A DNA stretch of 64,000 bases from Pseudomonas sp. SDI (GCF_003105155.1 NZ_QETK01000023.1:1-64000); one strand, 5' to 3'. Counted from the stretch's first letter, positions 28,523 to 39,102 are shown. The notes: generated by a model not told the origin, from the letters alone. Numbers and translations: made by a program.

Positions 28523-28951
28523 ATGGAACTGCTGACCACCCTGAAAACCGTGCATATCCTGGCTACCGTGTTGCTCTTGGGCAGTGCGCTGGGCCTGGCG
28601 ATCTGGACCTGGCAGGCGCGACGCAAGGGCGACACGGCGGCGCCTACGCGCTTGTTGCAGCGGCCGTTGATGTTTGTCTGGATCGTGATGGGGATCTGTT
28701 TGCTGAGCATGCCGGTCAGCGGCTGGTGGCTGGTGCACCTGGTCGGTTGGCCGCTGGGGCAGACCTGGGTGCTGGGCTCCAGCGTCATCTACACCGTCGG
28801 CGCCTTCAGCTGGTTCTGGCTGCTGGCGCGGGTGAATCGCCTGCGCACGGCACCGACCGTGGGTAATCCGAAATTTACCCTGGCGCTGGCGGTGTTCAGT
28901 GGGGTGTGCTTTATCGCGATTGCCGGGTTGATGGGGGCCAAACCGGTGTAA
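28523..28951 (+). CDS. DUF2269 integral membrane protein
   Basis: A protein of 142 residues with four hydrophobic segments (about 8-28, 48-68, 78-98, 118-138). It resembles the DUF2269 family, whose members resemble small cytochrome-b561-like membrane proteins. Conserved-looking histidines (KTVHILAT, WLVHLVG) could bind haem; this is inference. The ATG at 28523 has GAGGAAGAG upstream. It follows ilvA by 40 nt, but a functional link is unclear. Confidence 0.65.
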   Translation: MELLTTLKTVHILATVLLLGSALGLAIWTWQARRKGDTAAPTRLLQRPLMFVWIVMGICLLSMPVSGWWLVHLVGWPLGQTWVLGSSVIYTVGAFSWFWLLARVNRLRTAPTVGNPKFTLALAVFSGVCFIAIAGLMGAKPV

Positions 28952-28969
28952 GCATGGCTGCCTGCGGCT

Positions 28970-28996
28970 GATCGCGGGACGACTCGTCCCGCGATC
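28970..28996. repeat. Perfect REP-derived palindrome
   Basis: GATCGCGGGACGA, one central C, then the exact reverse complement: 13-bp arms with no loop. It sits between the convergent DUF2269 and HAD genes. The same half-site occurs at 25-40 of the window. Confidence 0.85.
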
Positions 28997-29018
28997 GAGT
29001 ACACAGCACTCGCAAGCT

Positions 29019-29675
29019 TCAATCGCGCAGGGAAATCACCTGCCAGCCACGCTTCTCGGCCTCAGCTCGCAGGTTCGGATCCGGGTCCACCGCCACCGCC
29101 GTGCTCACCACTTCAAGCAGCGGCAGATCGTTCATCGAATCGCTATAGAAGTAGCTGCCCTCAAGGCTGTGGCCGTTCTCTTCGAGCCAGCGTGTCAGGC
29201 GCGTCACCTTGCCTTCACGGAAACACGGTACATCGGTACTGCGCCCGGTGAAGCGACCATCGATCATCTCGCACTCGGTCGCCAGCAGGTGGTCCACTTC
29301 CAGGCGCTTGGCAATCGGCCCGGTAATGAAGCGGTTGGTGGCGGTGATGATCACCAGCTTGTCGCCCGCGTCGCGGTGCTGCTTCAGCAGGGCCAGGGCC
29401 TTGGGCTGGATGATCGGCTCGACGCAATCGCGCATGAAGTCGCGATGCCATTCGTCGAGTTGGGCCCTCTCGGTGGTGGCGAGGATCTCCAGGCTGAAGT
29501 TCAGGTAAGCCTGCAAGTCGAGCTTGCCGGCCAGGTAATCCTGATAGAACGCATCGTTGCGGTTCTGATACGCCACCGGGTCGAGGATCCCGCGGGCGCA
29601 GAGATAGTCGCCCCAGGCATGGTCGCTGTCGCCGCCGAGAAGGGTGTTGTCCAGATCGAATAAAGCCAGGCGCAT
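29019..29675 (-). CDS. HAD-superfamily phosphatase, SerB-like (possible histidinol-phosphatase)
   Basis: A 218-residue HAD-IB hydrolase. Motif I is [10 protein letters not shown] (nucleophile Asp then Asp), motif II the Thr in IITATNRF, and motif [14 protein letters not shown]. The P. aeruginosa gene at the same place, next to rppH, is PA0335; I recall it being reported as histidinol-phosphate phosphatase, which would suit a genus lacking a HisB phosphatase domain, but I cannot verify this. The ATG at 29675 gives MRLALFDLD. Divergent from rppH by 140 bp. Confidence 0.75.
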   Translation of the reverse strand: MRLALFDLDNTLLGGDSDHAWGDYLCARGILDPVAYQNRNDAFYQDYLAGKLDLQAYLNFSLEILATTERAQLDEWHRDFMRDCVEPIIQPKALALLKQHRDAGDKLVIITATNRFITGPIAKRLEVDHLLATECEMIDGRFTGRSTDVPCFREGKVTRLTRWLEENGHSLEGSYFYSDSMNDLPLLEVVSTAVAVDPDPNLRAEAEKRGWQVISLRD

Positions 29676-29815
29676 TGAAGTCACTCGCATAACATCTGAA
29701 AAGTCCCACAGAATACGGACTTTTGACATCGGTGCACATAAGGTCGGCCGGCGCGTTGCTGCTGTTACAAGCTTTGTGGAACAATGCGGCGACATGCGTT
29801 TGCGAGGTTGCTGCC

Positions 29816-30295
29816 GTGATCGACCCCGATGGTTTTCGCCCCAATGTCGGGATCATTCTGACGAATGATCTTGGGCAGGTGCTATGGGCTCGACGGATCA
29901 ACCAGGATGCCTGGCAGTTTCCCCAGGGTGGGATCAACCCCGAGGAAACGCCGGAAGATGCCCTGTACCGCGAGCTGAACGAAGAAGTAGGCCTGGAGCG
30001 TCAGGATGTTGAAATTCTTGCCTGCACCCGTGGCTGGTTGCGTTATCGTTTACCCCAACGTCTGGTCCGTACCCACAGCCAACCGCTGTGCATCGGCCAG
30101 AAGCAGAAGTGGTTCCTGCTGCGCCTGATCTCCAACGAGCAACGGGTGCGGATGGACCTGACCGGCAAACCGGAGTTCGACGGCTGGCGCTGGGTCAGCT
30201 ATTGGTATCCGCTGGGCCAGGTGGTGACATTCAAGCGCGAGGTTTACCGCCGCGCTCTCAAAGAGCTTGCCCCGCGCCTGCTGGCGCGCGACTGA
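29816..30295 (+). CDS. rppH: RNA pyrophosphohydrolase
   Basis: Nudix enzyme of 159 residues that removes pyrophosphate from 5'-triphosphate RNA and starts mRNA decay. The Nudix box [20 protein letters not shown] is complete, and the family start [16 protein letters not shown] is present. The start codon is GTG at 29816 with GAGG about 9 nt upstream; longer frames add unconserved sequence. It precedes ptsP by 22 nt, as in other gammaproteobacteria. Confidence 0.95.
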   Translation: MIDPDGFRPNVGIILTNDLGQVLWARRINQDAWQFPQGGINPEETPEDALYRELNEEVGLERQDVEILACTRGWLRYRLPQRLVRTHSQPLCIGQKQKWFLLRLISNEQRVRMDLTGKPEFDGWRWVSYWYPLGQVVTFKREVYRRALKELAPRLLARD

Positions 30296-30317
30296 CGACG
30301 GAGTTCGACCCCGAGCC

Positions 30318-32597
30318 ATGCTCAATACGCTGCGCAAGATCGTCCAGGAAGTTAACTCCGCCAAGGATCTCAAGACGGCGTTGGGGATTATCGTCTTGCG
30401 CGTCAAAGAGGCCATGGGCAGTCAGGTCTGTTCGGTCTATCTGCTCGACCCGGAAACCAACCGCTTCGTGCTGATGGCCACCGAAGGTCTGAACAAGCGT
30501 TCCATCGGCAAAGTGAGTATGGCGCCCAACGAGGGCCTGGTCGGCCTGGTCGGTACCCGCGAAGAGCCGCTGAACCTGGAAAACGCCGCCGACCACCCGC
30601 GTTATCGCTACTTCGCCGAAACCGGCGAAGAGCGTTTTGCCTCGTTCCTTGGCGCACCGATCATTCACCACCGCCGGGTGGTTGGCGTACTGGTTATCCA
30701 GCAGAAAGAGCGCCGCCAGTTCGACGAAGGCGAAGAAGCCTTCCTGGTCACCATGAGCGCGCAGTTGGCCGGGGTAATCGCCCATGCCGAAGCCACCGGC
30801 TCGATCCGCGGCCTGGGTCGGCAGGGCAAGGGTATTCAGGAAGCCAAGTTCGTCGGCGTACCGGGCTCGCCCGGGGCGGCCGTGGGGCAGGCGGTGGTCA
30901 TGCTGCCGCCGGCCGATCTCGATGTGGTGCCGGACAAGACCGTCAGCGACATCGAAGCCGAACTCACGCTGTTCAATAACGCCCTCGAAGGCGTGCGCAG
31001 CGACATGCGCAATCTGTCGGCCAAGCTGGCCACCCAGCTGCGTCCGGAAGAGCGCGCGCTGTTCGACGTGTACCTGATGATGCTCGAAGATGCTGCGCTG
31101 GGTGGCGAAGTGGTCGAGGTCATCAAGACCGGCCAGTGGGCCCAGGGCGCCTTGCGCCAGGTGGTCGGCGAGCACGTCAATCGTTTCGAACTGATGGACG
31201 ACGCCTACCTGCGCGAGCGCGCCTCCGACGTCAAGGACCTCGGCCGGCGCCTGCTGGCCTACCTGCAGGAAGCCCGCCAGCTGTCGCTGGTGTACCCCGA
31301 CAACACCATCCTGATCAGCGAAGAGCTGACCCCGGCCATGCTCGGCGAAGTGCCGGAAGGCAAGCTGGTGGGGCTGGTCTCGGTACTTGGCTCGGGTAAC
31401 TCGCACGTCGCCATCCTGGCGCGGGCGATGGGCATCCCGACGGTGATGGGCCTGGTCGACCTGCCATATTCGAAGGTCGACGGCATCCAGATGATCGTCG
31501 ATGGCTACAAGGGCGAGGTCTACACCAACCCCAGCGAGGTGCTGCGCAAGCAATACGCCGAGATCGTCGAGGAAGAGCGCCAGTTGGCCCAGGGCCTCGA
31601 TGCCCTGCGCGAACTGCCGTGCGAAACCCTCGATGGCCACCGCATGCCGCTGTGGGTCAACACCGGCCTGCTCGCCGATGTGGCGCGGGCGCAGCAGCGC
31701 GGTGCCGAGGGTGTCGGCCTGTACCGCACCGAAGTGCCATTCATGATCAACCAGCGCTTCCCGAGCGAGAAGGAGCAGTTGGCGATCTACCGCGAGCAAC
31801 TGGCGGCCTTCCACCCGTTGCCGGTGACCATGCGTAGCCTGGACATCGGTGGCGACAAGGCGCTGTCGTACTTCCCGATCAAGGAAGACAACCCGTTCCT
31901 CGGCTGGCGCGGTATTCGCGTGACCCTCGACCACCCGGAAATCTTCCTGGTGCAGACCCGGGCCATGCTCAAGGCCAGCGAAGGGCTGAACAACCTGCGC
32001 ATTCTGCTGCCGATGATTTCCGGCATTCATGAGCTGGAAGAGGCGCTGCACCTGATCCACCGGGCCTGGGGCGAGGTGCGCGACGAGGGCACCGACGTGC
32101 CGATGCCGCCGGTGGGGGTGATGATCGAGATTCCGGCAGCGGTGTACCAGACCCGCGAGCTGGCACGGCAGGTCGACTTCCTTTCGGTGGGTTCGAACGA
32201 CCTGACCCAGTACCTGCTGGCGGTGGACCGCAACAACCCGCGGGTGGCGGACCTGTACGACTACCTGCACCCGGCAGTGCTGCAGGCGCTGCAACATGTG
32301 GTCACGGCCGCGCATGCCGAGGGCAAGCCGGTGAGTATCTGTGGCGAGATGGCCGGCGATCCGGCGGCGGCGGTGTTGCTGATGGCGATGGGCTTCGACA
32401 GCTTGTCGATGAACGCCACCAACTTGCCGAAGGTGAAGTGGATGTTGCGTCAGGTGAGTTTGAGCAAATCCAAGGAGTTGCTGGCGCAGGCGATGGGCAT
32501 CGACAACCCGCAAGTTATCCACAGTTCGCTGCAACTGGCGCTGAAGAACCTTGGGCTGGCGCGGATGATCAATCCGGGGTCGTCGAAGACGTTGTAG
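30318..32597 (+). CDS. ptsP: Phosphoenolpyruvate-protein phosphotransferase, nitrogen PTS EI-Ntr
   Basis: A 759-residue protein. Residues 1-165 form a GAF domain (glutamine or oxoglutarate sensing in relatives), followed by enzyme I: the phosphoryl-accepting His near residue 363 in GSGNSHVAILARAMG, and the PEP-binding barrel with MRSLDIGGDKALSYF and SVGSNDLTQYLLAVDR. It phosphorylates NPr and so controls nitrogen, potassium and polymer metabolism. Likely cotranscribed with rppH. Confidence 0.95.
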   Translation: MLNTLRKIVQEVNSAKDLKTALGIIVLRVKEAMGSQVCSVYLLDPETNRFVLMATEGLNKRSIGKVSMAPNEGLVGLVGTREEPLNLENAADHPRYRYFAETGEERFASFLGAPIIHHRRVVGVLVIQQKERRQFDEGEEAFLVTMSAQLAGVIAHAEATGSIRGLGRQGKGIQEAKFVGVPGSPGAAVGQAVVMLPPADLDVVPDKTVSDIEAELTLFNNALEGVRSDMRNLSAKLATQLRPEERALFDVYLMMLEDAALGGEVVEVIKTGQWAQGALRQVVGEHVNRFELMDDAYLRERASDVKDLGRRLLAYLQEARQLSLVYPDNTILISEELTPAMLGEVPEGKLVGLVSVLGSGNSHVAILARAMGIPTVMGLVDLPYSKVDGIQMIVDGYKGEVYTNPSEVLRKQYAEIVEEERQLAQGLDALRELPCETLDGHRMPLWVNTGLLADVARAQQRGAEGVGLYRTEVPFMINQRFPSEKEQLAIYREQLAAFHPLPVTMRSLDIGGDKALSYFPIKEDNPFLGWRGIRVTLDHPEIFLVQTRAMLKASEGLNNLRILLPMISGIHELEEALHLIHRAWGEVRDEGTDVPMPPVGVMIEIPAAVYQTRELARQVDFLSVGSNDLTQYLLAVDRNNPRVADLYDYLHPAVLQALQHVVTAAHAEGKPVSICGEMAGDPAAAVLLMAMGFDSLSMNATNLPKVKWMLRQVSLSKSKELLAQAMGIDNPQVIHSSLQLALKNLGLARMINPGSSKTL

Positions 32598-32601
32598 GGA
32601 G

Positions 32602-32627
32602 GGGCCGCTTTGCGGCCCATCGCGGGA
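32602..32627. repeat. Single REP arm
   Basis: A GCCGC-TTT-GCGGC stem is followed by CCATCGCGGGACG, a solitary REP copy between the convergent ptsP and NRDE genes. Confidence 0.65.
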
Positions 32628-32629
32628 CG

Positions 32630-33376
32630 TCAGACCTGCAAATCTACTTCCCCCAGATGCCCGCCAAACGGCCCAAAGCTGCGTTCTACCAGGCGCCGGC
32701 TTCCATCGGCGTCCACAATCAACACCGTACTCGCCCGCGTCCCATAGCTCTGGCCGGCGATAAACACGCTCGACAACAACCGCTCGGTCGCCAGCCCCAC
32801 ACCGGTTTCCGGCAGTTCGCTGTCCGCGGCCTGGCGGTTATCCCCCAGCAGCTCCAGCAGATGCCCCGGCTGCGGGTCCTCCAGCAGCGCCCGCAAGCCG
32901 TCCCGCGCCTTCAGCAGCTTCGGCCACGGCGTGTCCAGCCCAGCGTTCGACAGCCCGTAAGTGCCCGCCGGCAATAACCGTGGCGTACCCTCGCGGGCAT
33001 TCAGGTAACCGAGTGTCTGCCCATCCCCGGCCAGCAGGTTGAACCCGGAATACTGGTGCCGCTTCGCCGCAATCTCTTGCAGATACGCCTCAACCCCCAA
33101 CGCCCCCCGCAGAAACCCCGCCACCAGCTCGCCGCGCGAGCGCGGGCCGAGTGGCTGTTGCGGGTCGCGGATATTGGTCAGCGCGGCAAAGCGCCCTGCC
33201 GGGCCTATCCCCAGCCAGGTGCCGCCGGCTTCCAGGTCGCGCCCGGCATAGACCCCCGGGGCATCGTCCCAGGGGCCCAGCGCCTGGCTGGGACGGGCAT
33301 GGAATTCATCGCGGTTGGCCGCCACGATCAGCGGTCGGGCATGCCCCGGCCGCCAGGCAAATACGATCAGGCACAT
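32630..33376 (-). CDS. NRDE (TANGO2) family protein
   Basis: A 248-residue protein starting MCLIVFAWRPG with the eponymous motif AANRDEFHARP, then GGTWLGI, FAALTNIRDP and GTRASTVLIVD. The Cys2 could act as an N-terminal nucleophile after methionine removal. TANGO2 relatives are linked to acyl-CoA or haem handling, but the bacterial role is unclear. The start at 33376 is set by the conserved MC N-terminus. Confidence 0.8.
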   Translation of the reverse strand: MCLIVFAWRPGHARPLIVAANRDEFHARPSQALGPWDDAPGVYAGRDLEAGGTWLGIGPAGRFAALTNIRDPQQPLGPRSRGELVAGFLRGALGVEAYLQEIAAKRHQYSGFNLLAGDGQTLGYLNAREGTPRLLPAGTYGLSNAGLDTPWPKLLKARDGLRALLEDPQPGHLLELLGDNRQAADSELPETGVGLATERLLSSVFIAGQSYGTRASTVLIVDADGSRRLVERSFGPFGGHLGEVDLQV

Positions 33377-33506
33377 AGGTTGACCCCCTGTGATTTCCTC
33401 CACTCTACCGGGAGCGTGGTCGCCTATCCATCGACTAAACGTGTCTTCACTAGAGCCGAAGGCCTACCTTCCGTTACCATGCCGGACTGAAAATTCGGGG
33501 GCGACA

Positions 33507-34289
33507 ATGGAATTCGTGCTCTATCTGCTGCTCGGCGCCTGCGCCGGTGTACTGGCCGGACTGTTCGGCGTGGGTGGCGGCATCATCATCGTGCCGGTGC
33601 TGGTGTTCAGCTTCACCCTGCAAGGCTTCGATCCATCGGTGTTGACCCACCTGGCCGTCGGCACCTCGCTGGCGACCATCGTCTTCACCTCGATCAACGC
33701 CATCCGCGAACACCAGCGCAAAGGCGCGGTGCAGTGGCCGATCTTCGTCTGGATGACCCTGGGCATCCTCATCGGTGCCGGTATCGGCGCCAAGACCGCC
33801 TCGCTGATCCAGGGCCCCAGCCTGCAGAAGATCATCGGCGTGTTCGCCCTGGTGATTGCCGTGCAGATGGCCCTCGACCTCAAGCCCAAGGCCAGCCGCG
33901 GGGTGCCTGGCAAGGTCGGGTTGACGGTCGCTGGCACCGTGGTCGGCTGGGCCTCGGCGATCTTCGGCATCGGCGGCGGCTCGCTGACCGTGCCGTTCCT
34001 GACCTGGCGCAGCCTGCCGATGCAGCAGGCGGTAGCCACCTCGTCGGCCTGCGGCCTGCCGATCGCGCTGGCCAGCGCCCTGAGCTTCATGCTGCTGGGC
34101 TGGCACGAGCCGCAGTTGCCGGCGCACAGCGTTGGCTTTGTGTACCTGCCTGCGCTGGTCGGGATCGCCCTGACCAGCATGTTTTTTGCCCGTTACGGCG
34201 CGCGCCTGGCCCACCGGCTGTCGCCACGCCTGCTGAAACGGCTGTTCGCCGCGCTGTTGTTCTGCGTCGGCCTGAGCTTTTTGCTTTAA
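33507..34289 (+). CDS. TauE/SafE family membrane exporter or permease
   Basis: A 260-residue inner-membrane protein with about eight hydrophobic helices arranged as two repeats, each starting with a glycine-rich segment: GLFGVGGGIIIVPVL and AIFGIGGGSLTVPFL. This is the TauE/SafE signature; relatives move sulfonates, sulfite or organic anions. The start at 33507 is the conserved MEFVLYLLLG after GGGGGCGACA. It lies 15 nt upstream of lgt and is probably cotranscribed. Confidence 0.82.
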   Translation: MEFVLYLLLGACAGVLAGLFGVGGGIIIVPVLVFSFTLQGFDPSVLTHLAVGTSLATIVFTSINAIREHQRKGAVQWPIFVWMTLGILIGAGIGAKTASLIQGPSLQKIIGVFALVIAVQMALDLKPKASRGVPGKVGLTVAGTVVGWASAIFGIGGGSLTVPFLTWRSLPMQQAVATSSACGLPIALASALSFMLLGWHEPQLPAHSVGFVYLPALVGIALTSMFFARYGARLAHRLSPRLLKRLFAALLFCVGLSFLL

Positions 34290-34304
34290 CGAGAAGGAGT
34301 CACC

Positions 34305-35117
34305 ATGCTGCCTTACCCGCAGATCGATCCCGTGGCCTTGGCCATCGGCCCGCTGAAAATCCACTGGTACGGCCTGATGTACCTGGTCGGCATCGGCGGC
34401 GCCTGGCTGCTGGCCTCGCGTCGGCTGAACCGCTTCGATCCGACCTGGAGCCGCGAAAAGCTCTCCGACCTGGTGTTCTGGCTGTCGATGGGCGTGATCG
34501 TCGGTGGCCGCCTGGGCTACGTGCTGTTCTATGACCTGCACGCCTACCTGGCCAACCCGACGCTGATCTTCGAGGTCTGGAAGGGCGGCATGTCGTTCCA
34601 CGGTGGCTTTATCGGCGTGATGCTGGCGGCGTTGTGGTTCGGCAAGCGCAACAACAAGTCGTTCTTCGAACTGATGGACTTCGTCGCCCCGATGGTGCCT
34701 ATCGGCCTGGGCGCCGGGCGGATCGGCAACTTCATCAACGCCGAACTGTGGGGCAAGGCCACCGACGTCCCGTGGGCCATGGTCTTCCCGCCGTTCAGCG
34801 ACCCGGCGCAATTGCCGCGCCATCCGTCGCAGCTTTACCAGTTCGCCCTGGAAGGTGTGGCATTGTTCCTGATTCTCTGGCTGTACTCGCGCAAGCCACG
34901 GCCAACCATGGCGGTGTCGGGGATGTTTGCCCTGTTCTACGGGATCTTCCGCTTCATCGTCGAGTTCGTCCGGGTGCCGGACGCGCAGCTGGGCTACATT
35001 GCCTTCGGCTGGCTGACCATGGGCCAGCTGCTGTGCGTGCCGATGATCCTCGGCGGCCTCGGGCTGATCTGGTGGGCCTATCACCGCGCGCCAACCGCCA
35101 AGGGCGCTGCGCTTTAA
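34305..35117 (+). CDS. lgt: Prolipoprotein diacylglyceryl transferase
   Basis: First enzyme of lipoprotein maturation, 270 residues with seven hydrophobic helices. Signatures are [46 protein letters not shown] and [13 protein letters not shown]. Strong AGGAG upstream. It precedes thyA, the usual pairing. A GC-rich hairpin without a T-run (35124-35149) lies in the short gap to thyA. Confidence 0.95.
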   Translation: MLPYPQIDPVALAIGPLKIHWYGLMYLVGIGGAWLLASRRLNRFDPTWSREKLSDLVFWLSMGVIVGGRLGYVLFYDLHAYLANPTLIFEVWKGGMSFHGGFIGVMLAALWFGKRNNKSFFELMDFVAPMVPIGLGAGRIGNFINAELWGKATDVPWAMVFPPFSDPAQLPRHPSQLYQFALEGVALFLILWLYSRKPRPTMAVSGMFALFYGIFRFIVEFVRVPDAQLGYIAFGWLTMGQLLCVPMILGGLGLIWWAYHRAPTAKGAAL

Positions 35118-35168
35118 TTTTTGCCCGGCGGGGGCCTGGCCCCTGCCGGTATTCGATACAGGTAAGTC

Positions 35169-36140
35169 ATGAAGCAATATCTAGATCTGGTCGCTGATGT
35201 GATCAACAACGGCACCCTGCAAGGCAACCGTACCGGCGTGCGCACCATCAGCCTGCCGGGTGCGATGCTGCGCTTCGACCTGCAGAAGGGCTTCCCGGCC
35301 ATCACCACCCGCAAGCTGGCATTCAAGTCGGCGATTGGCGAGATGGTCGGCTTCCTGCGTGGCGTGAAGCACGCCGGCGAATTCCGCGAGCTGGGCTGCA
35401 AGGTCTGGGACCAGAACGCCAACGAGAACGCCCAGTGGCTGGCCAACCCGTTCCGCCAGGGGCATGACGACCTCGGCGAGATCTACGGTGTGCAATGGCG
35501 CCAGTGGCCGGCCTACAAGCGCATTCCGCTGAGCAACCCGGCGGCCATCGAGCTGGCGCAGAGCCAGGGCTTCCAGAAGATTGCCGAGGCTGAGGAAGAC
35601 GGCGAAGCGTTTGTGGTGCTGTACAAGGCCATCGACCAGATTCGCCAGTGCATCGACACCATCCACAACGATCCGGGCAGCCGGCGCATCCTGTTCCATG
35701 GCTGGAACTGCGCGCAGCTGGACGAGATGGCCTTGCCGCCGTGCCACTTGCTGTATCAGTTCCACCCGAATGTCGAGACCAAGGAGATTTCCCTGTCGCT
35801 GTACATTCGCTCGAACGATCTGGGCCTGGGCACGCCGTTCAACCTCACCGAAGGCGCGGCGCTGCTGACGCTGATGGGCCGCCTGACCGGCTACACGCCG
35901 CGCTGGTTCACCTATTTCATCGGTGATGCGCACGTCTATGAAAACCACCTGGACATGCTCAACGAGCAGCTCAAGCGCGAGCCGCTGGCGGCGCCGAAGC
36001 TGGTGATTTCCGAGCGTGTGCCGGAGTTTGCCAAGACCGGTGTGTACGAGCCGGAGTGGCTGGAGAAGATCGAGCCGAGTGATTTCAGCCTGGAAGGCTA
36101 CGAGCACCATGCGCCGATGACGGCGCCGATGGCGGTCTGA
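35169..36140 (+). CDS. thyA: Thymidylate synthase
   Basis: Makes dTMP from dUMP using methylenetetrahydrofolate. The catalytic Cys is in [10 protein letters not shown]; the dUMP site shows NLTEGAALL and [12 protein letters not shown]. At 323 residues it is longer than the 264 of E. coli. The extra length lies mainly between residues about 95 and 150 ([20 protein letters not shown]...), a Pseudomonas-type insert. Usually paired with lgt. A REP pair follows. Confidence 0.95.
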   Translation: MKQYLDLVADVINNGTLQGNRTGVRTISLPGAMLRFDLQKGFPAITTRKLAFKSAIGEMVGFLRGVKHAGEFRELGCKVWDQNANENAQWLANPFRQGHDDLGEIYGVQWRQWPAYKRIPLSNPAAIELAQSQGFQKIAEAEEDGEAFVVLYKAIDQIRQCIDTIHNDPGSRRILFHGWNCAQLDEMALPPCHLLYQFHPNVETKEISLSLYIRSNDLGLGTPFNLTEGAALLTLMGRLTGYTPRWFTYFIGDAHVYENHLDMLNEQLKREPLAAPKLVISERVPEFAKTGVYEPEWLEKIEPSDFSLEGYEHHAPMTAPMAV

Positions 36141-36143
36141 GGC

Positions 36144-36275
36144 TGTGGGAGCGGGCTCGTCCCGCGATCTGCCGCAAAGCGGCAGCAGTTCTGCTAATAC
36201 GTCAGTCAAGCTGTACCGCGGGCTCGGACTTTACGGCTGCTTTGCAGCCGATCGCGGGACGAGCCCGCTCCCACA
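36144..36275. repeat. Perfect 26-bp REP inverted pair
   Basis: TGTGGGAGCGGGCTCG... at 36144-36169 and its exact reverse complement at 36250-36275, 80 bp apart. The spacer contains further small stems (GCCGCAAAGCGGC; GGCTGCTTTGCAGCC). It separates the convergent thyA and cadR genes. Confidence 0.92.
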
Positions 36276-36305
36276 AGATTCGGCGCTCATTGTGTTGTTC
36301 AGGCC

Positions 36306-36749
36306 TCAGTGCCCATGACTCCTCCCCACATGGGAATACTCCGCCTCCGCTGCCGTCACGGCGCCGTTCACCTCCAGATGCTGCAAGATCGAACACTGCG
36401 CCTCCGGCACATGGCAGTGCTGCCTCAGTTCGAGCAACTGCGCCTGTAACGCCTGCAAACCATCGATCCGCGCCTTCACGTGCTGAATATGCTCGTCGAT
36501 CAGGGCGTTCACGCTCTCGCACTGGTCCTGCGGGCTGTCGCGCAACTGTAACAGGCGGCGAATCTCTTCCAGGGTCATGTCCAGGGTGCGGCAGTTGCGG
36601 ATGAACGTCAGCCGCTCCACATGCGCCTGGGTGTACAGGCGGTAATTCCCCTCGCTGCGCGCCGGCTCTGGCAGCAGGCTCTCACGCTCGTAATAACGGA
36701 TGGTTTCCACCGGGCAGTCGGTAGCTTTGGCCAGTTCGCCGATCTTCAT
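36306..36749 (-). CDS. cadR: Cadmium-responsive MerR-family regulator CadR
   Basis: A 147-residue MerR activator/repressor of cadA. The N-terminal winged helix is MKIGELAKATDCPVETIRYY. The three cysteines known to bind Cd in P. putida CadR are all present at positions 77, 112 and 119. The His-rich tail ends HVGRSHGH as in CadR, a second metal site. The ATG at 36749 fits the family start. It is divergent from cadA with the operator between. Confidence 0.93.
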   Translation of the reverse strand: MKIGELAKATDCPVETIRYYERESLLPEPARSEGNYRLYTQAHVERLTFIRNCRTLDMTLEEIRRLLQLRDSPQDQCESVNALIDEHIQHVKARIDGLQALQAQLLELRQHCHVPEAQCSILQHLEVNGAVTAAEAEYSHVGRSHGH

Positions 36750-36772
36750 CTGAAAAAACCTCGCAGGGTTGC

Positions 36773-36796
36773 TTGACCCTATAGTGGCTACAGGGT
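36773..36796 (+). promoter_or_regulatory. CadR operator and cadA promoter
   Basis: The -35 box TTGACC (36773-36778) overlaps the dyad ACCCTATAG-tgg-CTACAGGGT (36776-36796, one mismatch between arms). The -10 lies further away than usual, near TTCACT, giving a spacer of about 19 nt. The over-long spacer with a dyad inside is the hallmark of MerR-type promoters, where the regulator untwists the DNA on binding metal. Confidence 0.85.
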
Positions 36797-36832
36797 GTTC
36801 ACTTGGCAACAGGACCTTTAGGGATAAGCCAT

Positions 36833-39094
36833 ATGAACCAGCCTGTCAGCCCGGATCACCGACACACCGCGCACGATCACGACCATAGCGCGCACGATCA
36901 CAGCGCGCACGCGCACCCCAGGCACAGCCACAGCTGCTGTTCCGCTGCCGAAGCGCCGACGCGGGTGCAGTTGCGCGCGTCGAGCAGCAGCCACGTACAA
37001 CTGAGCCGCTTCCGGATCGAGGCCATGGACTGCCCGACCGAGCAGACGCTGATCCAGAACTCACTGGGCAAGCTCGACGGCATCGAGCAGTTGGAATTCA
37101 ACCTGATCAACCGCGTGCTCGACGTCAGTCACACCCACGCCGACACCCAGCGCATCGAGCAGGCCATCGCCGCGCTGGGCCTGCACGCCGAACCCCTGGA
37201 CGCCGCCAGCAGCGCAGCGCCGGCACCGGCTCCGGCGAAAAAGCCCTGGTGGCCGCTGGCCGTGTCCGGGGTTGCCGCGCTGACCGCCGAAGGCATCCAC
37301 TTCGCCGGCTTCGCCCCGGACTGGGTGGTGGCGCTGGTCGCACTGCTGGCGATTCTCAGCGGCGGCCTGGGCACCTACAAGAAGGGCTGGATCGCCATCA
37401 AGCAGCGCAACCTGAACATCAACGCGCTGATGAGCATCGCCGTGACCGGCGCCGTGCTGATCGGCCAGTGGCCGGAAGCGGCCATGGTGATGTTCCTGTT
37501 CAACCTCGCCGAGCTGATCGAAGCCCGCTCCCTGGACCGCGCGCGCAACGCCATCGGCGGCCTGATGCAGCTCACCCCGGACCTGGCCACTGTGCAGCAG
37601 GCCGACGGCCAATGGCATGAGCTCGACGTGAAACAGGTGGCCCTCGGCGCGCTGGTGCGGGTGCGCCCTGGCGAGCGCATCGGCCTCGATGGCGAAGTGG
37701 TCAGCGGCCAGTCGAGCGTCGATCAGGCACCGATCACCGGCGAAAGCCTGCCGGTGGAGAAGGGCCCGGGCGATAAAGTCTTCGCCGGTACCATCAACCA
37801 GGCTGGCGCGCTGGAATACCGGGTGACTGCCGCTGCCGGGCAATCGACCCTGGCGCGGATCATCCATGCGGTGGAGCAGGCACAAGGGGCTCGGGCGCCG
37901 ACCCAGCGCTTCGTCGACCAGTTTTCGCGCATCTACACCCCGGCCGTGTTCGCCTTTGCCCTGGCGGTGGCGGTGTTGCCGCCGCTGCTGGCTGGTGGGG
38001 TCTGGTTCGACTGGATCTACCGGGCACTGGTGCTGCTGGTGGTGGCCTGCCCGTGTGCGTTGGTGATTTCCACCCCGGTGACCATCGTCAGTGGCCTGGC
38101 GGCGGCGGCGCGCAAGGGCATCCTGATCAAGGGCGGCGTGTACCTGGAAGGCGGGCGCAAGCTGGACTTCCTGGCCCTGGACAAGACCGGCACCATCACC
38201 CACGGCAAGCCGGTGCAAACTGATCACGCCGTGCTTGAGCCGCTGTTCGAACGCCGCGCCCAGGCGATTGCCGCCAGCCTTGCCGGACGCTCCGATCACC
38301 CGGTGTCGCTGGCGATTGCCCGCGCGGCGGGCGAGCAAGGCATCGCCCTGCACGAGGTGGCGAACTTCCAGGCCCTGAGCGGGCGTGGCGTCAGCGGCGA
38401 GGTCGACGGCGTGCGCTATCACCTGGGCAACCATCGCCTGGTCGAGGAGCTGGGGCTGTGCTCGCCGCAGTTGGAAGCGCGCCTCGACGCGCTCGAACGC
38501 CAGGGCAAAACCGTGGTGCTGCTGCTCGACGGCTCCGGGCCGCTGGCGCTGTTCGCCGTGGCCGATACGGTGAAGGAGAGCAGCCGTGAGGCGATTGCCC
38601 AGTTGCATGAGCTGGGTATCAAGACCGTCATGCTTACCGGCGATAATCCGCACACGGCCCAGGCCATCGCGGCGCAGGTCGGCATCGACGAGGCGCGTGG
38701 CAACCTGCTGCCGGCGGACAAGCTCGCGGCCATCGAAGAGCTCTACGCCAAGGGCCGACGGGTCGGCATGGTTGGCGACGGGATCAACGACGCGCCGGCG
38801 CTGGCGCGGGCCGAGATTGGCTTTGCCATGGCCGCGGCCGGTACCGACACCGCCATCGAGACCGCCGACGTGGCGCTGATGGACGACGACTTGCGCAAAA
38901 TCCCGGCCTTCGTCAGGCTCTCGCGGCAATGCGCGACGATCCTCACGCAGAACATCGTGCTGGCGTTGGGGGTCAAGGCGATCTTCCTGGCGATCACCTT
39001 TACCGGCATGGCCACCCTGTGGATGGCGGTGTTCGCCGACATGGGCGTGAGCTTGCTGGTGGTGTTCAACGGCTTGCGCCTGCTAAGAAAGTAA
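36833..39094 (+). CDS. cadA: Cd2+/Zn2+/Pb2+-exporting P1B-type ATPase
   Basis: A metal efflux pump of 753 residues. Residues 1-45 form a His-rich metal-binding tail. A heavy-metal-associated domain follows with MDCPTEQ, the Cd/Zn-type variant. Transmembrane CPC metal site in [11 protein letters not shown], phosphorylation motif DKTGTITHG, and hinge [11 protein letters not shown] are all intact. The ATG at 36833 follows AGGGATAAGCCAT; the longer frame runs into the operator. Controlled by CadR. Confidence 0.93.
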   Translation: MNQPVSPDHRHTAHDHDHSAHDHSAHAHPRHSHSCCSAAEAPTRVQLRASSSSHVQLSRFRIEAMDCPTEQTLIQNSLGKLDGIEQLEFNLINRVLDVSHTHADTQRIEQAIAALGLHAEPLDAASSAAPAPAPAKKPWWPLAVSGVAALTAEGIHFAGFAPDWVVALVALLAILSGGLGTYKKGWIAIKQRNLNINALMSIAVTGAVLIGQWPEAAMVMFLFNLAELIEARSLDRARNAIGGLMQLTPDLATVQQADGQWHELDVKQVALGALVRVRPGERIGLDGEVVSGQSSVDQAPITGESLPVEKGPGDKVFAGTINQAGALEYRVTAAAGQSTLARIIHAVEQAQGARAPTQRFVDQFSRIYTPAVFAFALAVAVLPPLLAGGVWFDWIYRALVLLVVACPCALVISTPVTIVSGLAAAARKGILIKGGVYLEGGRKLDFLALDKTGTITHGKPVQTDHAVLEPLFERRAQAIAASLAGRSDHPVSLAIARAAGEQGIALHEVANFQALSGRGVSGEVDGVRYHLGNHRLVEELGLCSPQLEARLDALERQGKTVVLLLDGSGPLALFAVADTVKESSREAIAQLHELGIKTVMLTGDNPHTAQAIAAQVGIDEARGNLLPADKLAAIEELYAKGRRVGMVGDGINDAPALARAEIGFAMAAAGTDTAIETADVALMDDDLRKIPAFVRLSRQCATILTQNIVLALGVKAIFLAITFTGMATLWMAVFADMGVSLLVVFNGLRLLRK

Positions 39095-39102
39095 GAGGAT
39101 GT

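Noticed and set aside
35124..35149. GC-rich hairpin between lgt and thyA as a terminator
   Set aside because: No T-run follows and the two genes are usually cotranscribed; recorded only as a hairpin in the lgt entry.
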